Shown here one piece after another: positions 1 to 12,500 of a stretch of 64,000 nucleotides of DNA (positions are counted from its first letter, which is position 1; every line of letters starts with the position of its first letter). The notes beneath the pieces are model-generated. The model saw only the letters and a program-made list of their open reading frames with translations. It did not search any database and was not told the DNA's origin. Source of the DNA: Urophycis tenuis (lineage: Eukaryota; Chordata; Actinopteri; Gadiformes; Phycidae); the NCBI GenBank assembly GCA_036785325.1, contig JAXIVH010000245.1, forward strand, positions 1-64,000. Direction: 5' to 3'. The position numbers and the translations under genes were made by a program.

Positions 1-80
1 CAGACACACACACACGCGCACACACGCACACACACACACACACACACGCATGCACGCACACACGCACCACGCACACGCAC

Positions 81-139
<59 letters not shown>

Positions 140-191
140 GCACACACACATGCACGCACACACACACACGCATGCACACCCACACACACGT
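1..191. repeat. CA-rich microsatellite
   Basis: Nearly pure CA dinucleotides interrupted by CG and TG steps. It starts at the window edge, so its true length is unknown. Confidence 0.95.
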
Positions 192-2366
192 CAGTGCAGC
201 AAAGAAAGGCATGAGCCAGACAGACCATGTTAATCTCCAAGACAGAGGGTATGAGAGTGTGGTGCCTAACCTGACATATTTATCCTCCTCATAATCATCA
301 AGCTAAATGATAATGTTAATGTCTAGTCTGAATCATTTAGCCCAAGCTACAATGGAAAATGCTAATTCATTGAAATTGATGGAAGAGACATAACAATATA
401 AAATAGACATTTGGAAACAGAACTTCTTTGCCTCTTAGTTAAATATGGATAGGCACAGATGCAATGAATCTGTGCACAGTCCACAAACTAAGTTTGTATT
501 GTGTTCCATTTCAACCCACAAATGAGAAATCCAATTTAACCAAGCAAAGACTTGAAGACATTTTGTTTTTTTCCCAATATTTTCCCAGTAGAAAATCTGA
601 TAGTGATATTCAGTCCCCACAACTTTTACAGTTAACCAGTTGTACCAGATATTCAGCACCATGGACAGCAGAACAGGCAACAGGCAACGCAAGCCACACA
701 GTGTAACACATGGCAATGCATTGTGGGCGATGTAGTGAACATTCCCTTTCCGGCAAGGCAAAGTTCTATCTATAATGCACCAAGACACGCCAAAGAACAG
801 ACACAAACTAAGTGTGACCCATGGAAACAAAGCACATGAATACAATATCTATACAGCGTACACTAAGGCTACAGAACTACTTTGCTTAAATCGCAGCCAC
901 CATAGCACATCTGCGTGCTGCCACAGTGCTGCAACACAATGAACAGAGACGGTGTTACACTTGTGTGACCGCTGGAGTGCCACTCATTACAACACATCCA
1001 CTGAGATTGTATTTGACGTGCTCTGTCAACTGAATCTCCACCCTTCCTTCTCCAATGCACCAACAGATCCACAGCCTCCAGCTGGGAGGAACATGAGAGG
1101 AACTCTCTCTCCCCTCAGCCCTCCGCTCCGCCTTTGATTTATCCTGCCGGCCACAGTAAGTGTCTACGATTGTCCAATTAGTTTGGCCTCCTCTCCTCCA
1201 AGATTACCATTACAGATAGAGCGGGAGCAGGGAGCCAGAGAGCGTGCGGCTCTGCGCCTCCAACCAGACCCAACTTTGTTTTCGCTGAGTGCACTCTTTG
1301 TCTCCATCCCTCTCTGTGAAGTGACCGCCTGCTGAGAAGCCAGCGCAGATGTTCCAGTCGTATATATATATATATACTTGCTGTTTCTCTGCTGTTGTAA
1401 CGGAAACTATGTGGAATGGCGTGGGTCGGAACTGGCTGTGCAACGCTGCAGCGGAGAGTGGAGATTAGAGAGGGTTTAATGAATGATGATGAATAAACAA
1501 ACAGCTCTGTGATACTTGCATTGAACCATGACCCACCATCTGTACACGGCAGCATAAAGGAGCAGTCTACAAAAGCTGGGGAAAAAAAAAAAAACTAACA
1601 GAATAGGAGGAACTCCTGACAAAAAACAGCAATAGCAGCACTTTCTGTGGAGCTGCATTAAGCCACAATTGGGCAGAAAGGGGAAGTGATTGAATCATAT
1701 ATGTGCCATAAAATAAAAATGAGCCAAAGAAGGACTTTCAGATGCACACAGGATGGCACATAAAAAACCTGCACAGCCGGATGATAACAGGGCCCCTCAG
1801 TAAACGGGCAGATCTCATCACCCAGGCACTGCAGGGTGGCGCGTCATCCAGAGGTTGTCCACAGGCAGGGAAACCCTGGCGCTCGCGGAGGCCCCTGAGA
1901 TATGCCTCATCTCGGCACCCTGAAACGTAAATGGTTGCTGTGCATTGCGGCCACCTGAGTGGGTTTTCCCATCTCCATTACATCACTAAAGTTGTGAACA
2001 AACGCGCTGTAGACAGAAATAAGCCAACGCTTGCTTTGAGCACTAATGGCAGTTGGCTGGCACGCATAAAGGCAAACGCAATTTAGGAAATGGGATGGAA
2101 GGAGAGACTAGAAATCGTACAGGTGTTCAGAGATCGTGCGTCTGAATGGCCTGCTGTGTGTAGTCAGGGGCTGTGGAAATGGTTCCAAAAGGGCACCCGG
2201 GGGGGATTGATGGCTGCCTCTTGTAGCATGTAGCATGTAGCGCGTAGCATGTAGCGCGTAGCGTGTCTGTGTCCGTGTCATCTCGCCGAGTCAGGCTGTC
2301 CGAGGGCTCTTAAATAGGCAGAGCTGTAGTGCTGCTTCAGGGCATACGGGAGGGGGGGGAGGTAGA

Positions 2367-2373
2367 GGGAGAG

Positions 2374-2437
<64 letters not shown>
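2367..2437. repeat. (GA)n microsatellite
   Basis: About 70 bases of GA dinucleotides with one CG interruption. A longer purine-rich tail continues to about 2690. Confidence 0.9.
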
Positions 2438-2439
<2 letters not shown>

Positions 2440-4548
2440 TGTGAGTGAAATAGGTGAAGTAAGTTATGAGAGAAAGGATGATGGAACGAAATGGACATAA
2501 GAGGTAGATAGAGATATAGATGAGAAGGAGTGACAGCAGAGGGATGGAAGAAAGATGTAGGGCCAGGAGTCCAGAAGAATAATGGAAAGAGCGAAGCAGA
2601 GTGAACAGCAGAGAGGGTTATAAGAGAAAAATAGATATTAGGAAGAATTGCAAGAAAATTGCAATATGGTGAGAAAGAGAGAGAGAGCAATATTTAAGAG
2701 TTTGCTGTCAGATTATTTTTTTTATCAGACTTTGATTTTTTTTTTTTTTGTTCTATTCTGTGCCTAACCGACAGAAGCATAAGTTATTACATTCATATTT
2801 CATATTAAAGCAAAGCATACTTGAGAGGAAGTGTGTAGATCAACAACATATCCTATCTGGATATTATCTGTTTTTACGAAAGTCTTGATTTAATTCTCAA
2901 AATGTACTTTGACTCTGACTCTGATGCGTTCAAAGGAATTATGTAAAAGTAATTAAGAGAGCCATTGTAAAACATCTTAATACATCACATCATAAACATC
3001 TTCATTTAATGTGTGTCTATCTGAGAGCCTTGTGTATATACAATCACTACATTCCATCTACTGAATTCTGAACAGAATCATTATCATTATCATTATCAAC
3101 ATGATAACCTGCGTTAAAAAAACTATAAATTAAGGGGCATTTAAGGGTCTATAATCTGTCTATCTATTAGATGTACATTCATTTATTAATAAATGGAGTG
3201 ATTTCAGTTCAGGTAATGACAACGCTGAAACCCCAGTTATTACAGTTGCGGTTCGAGACCCTTTCGGACATCATCTGAAAATCCCACTAAAGCCTTTGTG
3301 GGATTATCTCCACATTCTCCATATTGTGGTTCAACATGTTTCATTTGGAGGGCCAGACCAGGAAGTCATGTTTCCCATGCAGATCACACATGGCCGACAG
3401 TGGAGCTGATAAGCAGCAGTCATCCCACTCCCACTCCACACTAAGCTCTAGGGGGCTAGAAATTAATCTCCTTAGGCGTCACCACCATTCCCATTCCATG
3501 AATTATAAGTGGGAATAAATGTCCCCTCATGCATCCTACACGCTTCAGGTGCACAGGGATGCTTCAATAAGACTAAGTGGGATGCTTGTGAAATGTTGCA
3601 AAGAGTTTTTATTCAGCAAATATACAGCCTTGCAGTGCACATTTCTTTCTCTATTTTTCTGTTTTGATCTTGGCTCTTTCTCACTGTACACAGCATCAGC
3701 ATCCTCATTAAGGGTCCTCATGTTACAGAGAAACCCATGAGTTGGCATATGTTGACACGAGCGTAAACGTGCTCTAGCCATGTCAAGCTGTACACATTAT
3801 AACGTGATATCACATTACGTGAGTCGGTGCGCGCGTGGCATTTTCAAAGCCGATACTTGAGGGACAAGATAACAGGACAAGGGATGAAGACGAGACTCCT
3901 CTCCTTCCTCCTCGAAAACAACACGTCGTACGAGCTAGACTCTAGATATAGCAGCACGCGCCGCTAACGATGTACTTTAAGACAGACCACTTAGAAGAAA
4001 GGAGCTAGTTCAATAATGCATTCACAATGCAAATCACAAACAGCGCCTTCCAGACCCTGCACCAGTCTTGGAGCCAGAGCCCCCAAACACATTTCATTAG
4101 CAGCCTGGAAAGACATTAAACACAGTTTACAGTGACAGGGTGGCTGGATGAATTTAATCATCATCTTGAGTTATTTCATTATTTTTGAATGAATTCAAAC
4201 ATTGATCTACCTATGCACATACATAGTATAGAATTTAAGGTACAAATGCATGTGTTTGATAGGAGTCTAAGGTGAAGCAAACCTTACACTGAATGCTGGA
4301 GTAACTTTAGAGTCAATTCCACCAACATAGCATTTTCTGATACGTCAAGTGTTTGAATTGAAGGTCAACAGCCAGTGTTGTCCTTTTCTGGTTTGCTCGG
4401 GGCGTGTGAGGATAGATACAGTGTTGCATGGTTACACAACTCTTACACAACTATCAGATGATACACAAACCCCCTGCTGTGTCCCTGACCCAGAGTGTAC
4501 CAGGAACAATACCATGTGGCTGAATGATATAGGAAACAGATATAGGAA

Positions 4549-4803
<255 letters not shown>

Positions 4804-4921
4804 CATTCTCAAGCTCCCCATGCCATCATTGCACATTTCATTTCCATTGAAGAGTCCCACTGCAGCTACAATTTGCAAGCAGTTTACATTTTGATCTGGG
4901 CATGCAAGACCAGGAATAGGC

Positions 4922-4922
<1 letters not shown>

Positions 4923-4961
<39 letters not shown>
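4923..4961. repeat. (TG)n microsatellite
   Basis: 39 bases of uninterrupted TG dinucleotides. Confidence 0.95.
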
Positions 4962-4963
<2 letters not shown>

Positions 4964-5000
4964 CCCTCTTGCTCAGTATACCTTCTAACAAGTACAATTA

Positions 5001-5300
5001 AACCCTGGTAACAACTACAAGGCAGCCATCCCATCCTGGTAACAACTACAATGTAACCATCCCATCCTGGTAATGACCAACATGTAACCATTTCATCACG
5101 ACCACCATGTAAACTTTCCAGCCTGGTATTGACCATGGTCTCCCCCCTGCTAACAACCACTATGTAACCACTCAACCCTGGTAACTACCACCATGTAAAC
5201 CTGGTAACGACCGCCATGTAACCCTGGTAACGACCACTATGTAACCCTGGTAACGACCACTATGTTAAACCCTGGTAATGAACATCATTTTTCCCACTGG
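5001..5300. repeat. Minisatellite of CCTGGTAACGACCA type
   Basis: About a dozen imperfect direct repeats of a unit near 23 bp, built on the core CCTGGTAACGACCACCATGT. Early copies are degenerate and carry extra CATCCCAT segments. Copies around 5200-5270 are nearly identical. Frames crossing it are repeat translations, not genes. Confidence 0.85.
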
Positions 5301-6061
5301 AAACCACCACTCAACCTGGTAGCCAACAGACGCTCACATAAAAACCCACGGGTTGAAACTCCCCCAAACTTCCCGGCCTCGTGTCCTGGTTTTCCTTCTT
5401 TTCCGTGCCAACACTAATGTGGAATTAACCTTAACAGAACAAGGACTTTTCTCTCCGGTGAGACCTTAAGGAAACATGGGGATTTAGAAAAGAACCCTTC
5501 CCTCAGAAAAAAGCCGTGTTCCTTGGACGGCGTTCAGGACAGGAGAGAGAGACGTGAAGCTGGGTTGACAAGCAGCAGCGGCTCCAGGTGTAAACTAATG
5601 GGGCTTAATGGGAAGAGTGACCCGTGTCAGGGCCCACGAGGCCTGTATTCTGGGCCACACCTCTGAGGAGCACCAGGAAGTGGAACAGCCCTCCTCCAGC
5701 TCTTGCAGGACAGTCCTCGTCCTTTCCATGGCAAACTGAGGGAAGACTTTCAAATCCTATGAATACGTCGTCTTTAATCGTCACCACGCTCTTCCTCTGG
5801 GGATTTGCGTATCCTGCACCAGAACGTTTTGCTTCCTGTCAACGTTTTGCTTCATCAAATCACAAAAGAGTTTGATTCATTGTTATGAGAAAGGAAGACA
5901 AGAATACCCTAACTTTTGTTACACAACTGTGCAAATCCAGGTTGTTCTGTGACTTTTTTTGGTCCCGTAACAAGTCTACTCGTGCCACCTCTAGGCTGAA
6001 AAGAGAAATCCTAATAACACATCTCTACAGAGGGGGGATGACAATAACATGTCAATGGTCA

Positions 6062-6084
6062 CCCCCCCCCCCCCCCCCCCCCCC
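6062..6084. repeat. C23 homopolymer
   Basis: An uninterrupted run of 23 C residues. Its length is likely unreliable in any assembly. Confidence 0.9.
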
Positions 6085-6562
6085 AAAACAACAAAGCCTT
6101 ACCATCTGGGTGACATCGGTGCAAAGGGCTGAAACAGCGTGGCAACGTGTTGGGACAGCGATTGTTTGGTTTCTGATGAGATGCAGAGAGACAAGGAGAG
6201 GCCCCAGAAGAAAGTGGCATTTCACTTGATCTGTCACCAGAGCTCTGTTTGAAACTCGCTTACAAGAGTTTGAAAGGCTTCCGTTGTCTTTGCTGTCAGA
6301 TGCGTGACGCGCAACGTCAGCGATGGCCTTTATGTACCCGTCTTAATATTTCATTGTTAAACACCTCGCGACAATGCCTGGCTCCCGACACCAGAGGCAG
6401 TCACACACACACACATGGTGGTCCATGCATTAGCCTGGGGTCCCGTGTCTCTTCGCTCACACACATCGCAGGGATTATGGGCGTGTGTGTTGTGGCGGGT
6501 CGTGACAGTACACTCGTGTCTTTGGCGGCCCCCCCGGCCCACCTGTATGCCAACCCAGCCCT

Positions 6563-6633
6563 GCGCACACACACACACACATACAATCGCATGCATGCAC
6601 ATGCAAGTGTGCACGCACGCACACACACACACA

Positions 6634-6675
<42 letters not shown>
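6563..6675. repeat. CA-rich microsatellite
   Basis: CA dinucleotides with GC, TG and GA interruptions. The final 45 bases are nearly pure. Confidence 0.9.
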
Positions 6676-6676
<1 letters not shown>

Positions 6677-7391
6677 TCAACCCCACTTGACAAACCCATT
6701 GCATTGTCTACAATTGAATTGAAATACAATTGAAGTCGTTTATAAATACATATTTCTTAAGAAAGAAGGAAAGTAAGGCAGAAAGAGAGAAATACTGAAA
6801 AGACAGGGCTGTGCCCTTGTGGGCTGTGACAACATTCCGTTACACCAGTAAAACAGAACCAGACCCTCCCAAATTCAAATTCAAGACCGCACAGACACGG
6901 TCGGAAATTACTTCTTCAATATATTCTAGATTACATTTACCAAAGCGTAGTCTGCACCCCAAACAAAACATAACACACTGGAGACAGGTGACGCAGAGCG
7001 GTCACCTCCGCGGAATGCAAAGCATCGCCCATCAACCTCCTCACGTTCGCTACGCAATGCAGGTGGCGGGGTGGGAGAGACCACGACATGCGACCACGTG
7101 ACCTCCACACAGGTAACGTGTGACGACATCAAGCTCCGGTCGAGTTGGTCCAAAATGACGGAGAGGCTGAATCACAAACAACGGCCCCAGCAGCATCACA
7201 CGCAGTAAGCAGCTTGGTGGAAACCAAAAGCTCACATCTTCATTCATGAAGTCGAAGTCAACCTCATTGATCAATTAAAAAAAACAAAACATATTCGTGG
7301 AATTCGAGAGCAGTCGTGCACGAATGCCGTGTTCCCCCTCACGTCGACGCACCTGTTTGCTTCCCTAGTGGAAGACATGTCCGCCACTGAC

Positions 7392-7493
7392 CTGTATGGT
7401 GCAGGTGTACTCCGAGTCGTCCAGCAGTCTCACCGTGCAGTCACATTCCCTGTCTAGACTCCGGATGCTGCCACTCATTAGACGGCTCAGCAT
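7392..7493 (-). CDS. frmd5: frmd5 first coding exon (FERM domain protein 5)
   Basis: Read on the minus strand, ATG at 7493 opens a 34-codon exon that starts MLSRLMSGSIRSLDREC and ends RLLDDSEYTCTIQ. It is followed at once by a CAG|GTCAGT donor. From knowledge of the family, human FRMD5 begins MLSRLMSGSSRSLEREYS and continues CTVRLLDDSEYTCTIQ. The match spans the whole exon, and the exon ends in phase 0 at the start of the FERM F1 lobe. FRMD5 is a membrane-cortex adaptor linked to cell adhesion and migration. No following exon was found leftward, so the rest of the gene should lie outside the window past the left edge. Surrounding sequence at about 7300-8060 is CpG-rich, as expected for a promoter. 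The exon is too short to stand out as an open frame; the call rests on sequence recognition and the splice site. Confidence 0.88.
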
Positions 7494-8666
7494 CTCCTCG
7501 GTTCTGGTCGTGCACGGAGCCAAGCAGACAGAAGGGCACACAACATCAATAAGTTGGACTCGTTCACGTTAGCGGCGCCGTTGTTTTTTTTTTAATCCAA
7601 CACATGCCGAGAAATAACAGACGTGCGCGACGGTGCTGGCCGTGCATCGCTCCATACAAAGTGCGGGGCTCTCTCTCACACACACACATACACACACGCA
7701 CGCATACACACACAAACACACAGTGACAAACACACAGACACAGTCAATGGCTCACTCACACATGCACACACCGCGTTTCCCTACTCCGTGAGAATGAACA
7801 CATTGTTGGTCTGGTCGGTCCAAACTGTTGGGATCGTCAGACATGTATTATTGCAGCCTTCTCACCGAGAGCCCCTCGCGGCAGCAGGACCCTCTGGGCG
7901 GAGCGCACCGTGACTGGCGTGCGTGTTGTCCAACGGCATGCGGAACACAGAGAGGATCTCTCACGCCATCGTTTGGTCCGTCGCCCACATGTTGGAAAAT
8001 CCCTGGTCTCGTCGTCACCTGTCGGTGTGTGATGTAATGTCCGTGAAGCCGCGGAGCTGTCGTTCATTAATGAAAGTGCTGCTTATTTGAAATCCTGCAC
8101 ATTAGGCCCAACGTTGGTGGTGGTGGAGTCGTTTACTGGATCCTAGAAAAAGCAATTCCACTGAATTCCTTCAAATAAATCCATCGGATCTAGACCTGCA
8201 TGCACGGGGGCTCGCTGTAGATGAGCGTGTGTTGATCGTTATTGGTGAACTAAAACGGACAATTACGCCTGAAACAAGTTAAGCAGATGAGGAACCAAAC
8301 GGTGTGTAGTGTACGTGTGAAATGGACCAACTTCGTGGTCTGCTGCTGCCGACTCGTGCCGTGGTGGAAGAGCTCTCTCTGGTGGCGTTCAGTTATGTCG
8401 TATGGGTTAGGGGCCCACCGTGTTTTTCTTATTATTCAAATGATTAAGAAATACAAATATCGTCATACCTCGAGATCAACGCTTTATTCGGACATTTAGA
8501 TCAGTCTACTTATCTTCTACGTTGTGTGTGTGCTAATCTATTCATACAGTCAACACGACAGGAATAAATTATATAAATTATTTCGTTGATAGTTTCACTT
8601 AACGCAAGTATAACCAAAAAGTGACAGATAAAAAGGGAGCCCATCTGCCGTGACATTGTGTTTCAA
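7494..8666. promoter_or_regulatory. Presumed frmd5 5' UTR / promoter region
   Basis: Upstream of the frmd5 start on the minus strand. The sequence is rich in CpG over about 7540-8060 and has a CA-rich tract at about 7676-7740. No exon or core promoter element was identified with confidence. Confidence 0.4.
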
Positions 8667-8738
8667 TGCCGTGACCCGGATTCGAACCGGGGTTGCTGCG
8701 GCCACAACGCAGAGTACTAACCACTATACGATCACGGC
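8667..8738 (-). tRNA. tRNA-His (anticodon GTG)
   Basis: On the minus strand a 72-base sequence begins GCCGTGATCGTATAGTGG and ends GGTTCGAATCCGGGTCACGGC plus the discriminator A. The acceptor stem GCCGTGA pairs with TCACGGC. The D arm holds the A box. The anticodon stem CTGCG/CGCAG encloses loop TTGTGGC, with anticodon GTG (plus-strand 8703-8705). The T arm has the B box GGTTCGAATCC. It differs from the familiar vertebrate tRNA-His only by a compensated pair in the T stem. There is no intron, and the 3' CCA is not encoded, as usual in eukaryotes. A TTTTT run about 33 bases downstream on that strand can serve as the Pol III terminator. It looks functional. Confidence 0.96.
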
Positions 8739-9518
8739 GAGCTACGATGGGCTCTGGGTACTCCGCTGGACAACGGTAGGACATATACCAAACTACGTTT
8801 CATCATGTTATTATTATGATTACTTCATTATCAATTGTATTGTGTGTACTTCATTCGAATGGTTATAAAAAAGGTATCTCTTGTTTTATTTTAAGCTTTA
8901 TTTCCGTTATATTTTTAACAGTGATCAGCCACCTCGAACAGTGTCGACATCTAGTGGCAACCAACGCTAAAACATCCATGTTTAAATGCTGGTCCCATGG
9001 GTGGGCGTGGCATTTGTGATTCCAGCCAATAGTTACGCTAGGTTCTGTCTGTTTTTCCCTCTGATTGGCTGATAGCGATTGCACGTGTCCCGGAATATTT
9101 TACTTGGAGTGGTTTTGTAATGTAGAAGAAGCGGGTTGCATAAGTGTTTATAAAACTCATTGAGACATTTTGTCCTAACGCCTTTGATATTTGGTGAAAC
9201 GTTTTCGGGTAAGTTATTGTAAACAGTCACGCAGACATCGCAACATATGTCGCTGACTTCATACCGTGAGTGCACCGTGGATGGGGACGTGCTGTGTTTA
9301 GTTATTTTATTGTTTTAACCCAGGTGGTTTTTAAACCAGTACCACACTCGTGTTATCATGTATTATAGGTCGCTGGTAGATATTACACTATTTAACATTA
9401 TAAGATACAACTACGAAGAATATCAACTCAAGTTATATGTTGCTATAACATTACATTGAAGTGTAACTTTATGATCATTTGCCTTACTAACCATCTACAT
9501 TGCGTGTTCACAGCAGGG
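8739..9518 (+). promoter_or_regulatory. cry5 upstream region with E-box and CCAAT motifs
   Basis: The sequence shows a perfect E-box CACGTG at 9082-9087, CCAAT at about 9026, and reverse CCAAT (ATTGG) at about 9063. Fish (6-4) photolyase genes are known to be light- and clock-induced through E-boxes and D-boxes, so this E-box is a plausible control site (inference). A possible 5' UTR intron runs from a GTGAGT donor near 9267 to the GTTCACAG acceptor just before the ATG at 9519. Confidence 0.45.
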
Positions 9519-12500
9519 ATGTCGCAGGTATGCATCCACTGGTTCCGTAAGGGACTCCGTCTGCACGACAACCCCGCACTAATGTCGGCTCTGAGGGGCT
9601 GTCAGGAGATCTATCCCCTGTTCATCCTGGACCCCTGTATCCACAACAAGGACGCCCTGGGGGTCAACCCCTGGAGGTTCCTCGTGGGGGCTCTCCACGA
9701 CCTCGACGGCAGTCTGAGGAAACTGAACTCGAGGTAGAAGGGGGAGAGTTTAAAATGTAAACATACTTCAATTGGCACCATAGACGGAAAGGTTAGGCCT
9801 ACTCAATAGAGCTAGTGATCAAAGTGTGTGGCCACAATGTCCGACTAGAAAACTACATGAAAAACACACATCATAACTTAAAATGAATGAATGAATGAAT
9901 GAAAATGTACAGCCAAGTTACAATAACCTCATGATATGCACACCTTCATAATATACACACTGCATAATGGTATCAACCAACATAACCAAAGAACCCTCTT
10001 CAAAGAAAGAAACAAGAAACAGAATTTGTTGCCTAACACCATATAATTCAACTTATTTGTGATCACAATGTGTATGTATAAGGGCTTTTATTGCCAGAAC
10101 CCTTAAGGCAGGAATTGTCAGCCTCTGGGCCCCAGTCCCACCAAACAGCCGTTGGTAGCGTGGCAGTCACAATGAGAGCGTTGTGTTTCCCTGCCAGGCT
10201 GTTTGTGGTGCGGGGGAAGCCTCAGGACGTGCTGCCCCAGCTGTTCCGGGAGTGGGGCGTGTCGCGGCTGACCTACGAGTACGACACGGAGCCCTACAGC
10301 CGCAGCAGGGACCAGAGGGTGTCTGAGCTGGCCAAGGAGCACGGCGTGGAGGTCGTCTACAAGATCTCCCACACGCTGCATGACATAGACCGGTCAGTGG
10401 CCCAACGGACCTCCTCCCAGGATCTCGTCCAGAGAGTGCAGTGTCTCTATGTGGTGCTGGGCTCTGGTGCAGAGGCACTGACAGTAGTTGTACACTTGAA
10501 ATCTGCAAATACAAAAACTGCAAACAGTCTATCAAACCGTTTTTTTTTACTTCTCGAGTGCGTCTTGTTGATTCAGATATTTGTCACGTGTAGCTTAAAC
10601 CTAATGTACTTTGTACATAAGACTTGCATGAAAAGCACAATATAAATAGAGCTTTGTTGGATTAATGGATTGATGTGTGTGTGTGTGTGTGTGTTTGCTG
10701 GCAGGATCATCGAGGAGAACAACGGGAAGGCCCCCCTGACCTATGTCCGTTTCCAGTCTGTTCTGAAGAGCCTGGGTCCCCCCAAGAGGCCGATCCCTGC
10801 TCCAACCATCCAGGACATGAAGGGTAACGATACTAGGAAACTCGTATTGTATTGATGCTGTGAATGCAGTTGAATATTAATATAAATATGACTAATTCAT
10901 ATTGCATGATGTGAAACACAACATTGATTTCCGCCAGGGGTACGGTACATAGCAGCGTTCAAATAATTTCCCACACATTTTAAACTTAAAGGGCACCAAA
11001 GAAAATATCATACCATTGACTGGGGCCTACTAAACACACTAGACACACAGACATTCAGTACGTTTACATGCAGCAAGAAATTCGAATTTCTAATCGTATA
11101 AGACATCGTTCGGACTTTTTAAGTGCATGTAAACACCTTAATCCGACCTACTTCGGACCTACTTCGGACATTTCAAAATCAGATAACAACACCTGGATAA
11201 TTCGTTCATAGTCGGACTTTTAACGGCATGTATACTCAGCAATCGGATCTGAATCGGATTTTGCATTCTGCGCATGCGCAGCGCCACATAGCGTCCAGAG
11301 TCAGCCCATGCTCCGGCTGTTAATCCGATTCTCTGAACGGCATGTATACTCGGACAAGTGATCCGGTCTTACGCATGTCATTATCTGATCCGATCAGAAA
11401 TTCGAATTTCTTGCTGCATGTAAACGTACTGAGAAATACAGGCAGCAGGTTTTCATCAATGCTATCAGTAACAGTCCTTTTAAGACCCAGACGGGAAATA
11501 AGGGAAACTCGTGTTGCCATATTGTGGAGTTGGAAGTAGGAGGAACAGGCATCCTCACCTGTAGGTACCGGTCTTACCTGTTTGTAAGAACACACTCTCC
11601 CTCTACACTCAGGTGTGAGAACACCGGGCCTGGAGAGCCGCGGTGAGCAGCAGTATGGGCTGCCCACTCTGGAGGAGCTGGGACATGACCTGTCCTGCCT
11701 GCAGGAGGCTCTGTTTCCTGGGGGAGAGGAGGAGGCTCTGAGGAGGCTGGAGGAAAACATGCAGAGAACGGTAGGACAGGGAGCCAGTGGGGGGGGGCTC
11801 TCTGACCACAGGGGTGTTACTATTCCAAGTTTTTAGTCTTTAATTCTCGGGGCAGGTTGGTGTAGTGGCTAGGGTGTTATACTCTCGCTGAGAGGTACTG
11901 GGTCCAATCCCCCAATGTCTGCTGACTGCTTTACCCCTTCTTACTGGTAAACTGAGTTGTATCTGTATTTACTTTAAGTCACATTGCTCAGATCTGTTTC
12001 AAGTACAATGGCACTCCCTACTGGTACGATGGCTACACTTACATTTGATGAATATTTGATTAACATTGATAACCACATAGAATAAATAAAATAAAAATAA
12101 AAACAAAAAAATTAAATAAAAACCATTGGACTTGGCAAAGTATTATAAATGTTGTTCACAAAATATTCACTTGATTGATCATTGATTTCTGAAGTTTCCT
12201 GTACATGGAGAATCTTTTTTTACATGAAACAACATCAAAATAGTAAATAAACAAAGAACAAATGCAGACGCACAGCCAGATGTACCAAAGGCAGACGTTC
12301 CCCCTGTGGTCCACGGTGGTTCACCTGCATCCCTGTTGTCCACGGTGGTTCACCGGCATCCCGCTCTTCTTCCAGGGCTGGGTGTGCAGCTTCGAGAAGC
12401 CTCAGACCGCCCCCAACTCTCTGAGCCCCAGCACCACCGTCCTCAGCCCCTACGTCACCTCCGGCTGCCTGTCTGCCCGCACCTTCTGGTGGAGGCTGAC

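Noticed and set aside
10393..10645. Read-through of cry5 exon 2 into intron 2
   Set aside because: CG|GTCAGT is a clean donor and the next exon continues the conserved protein in phase. The extension is unrelated sequence.
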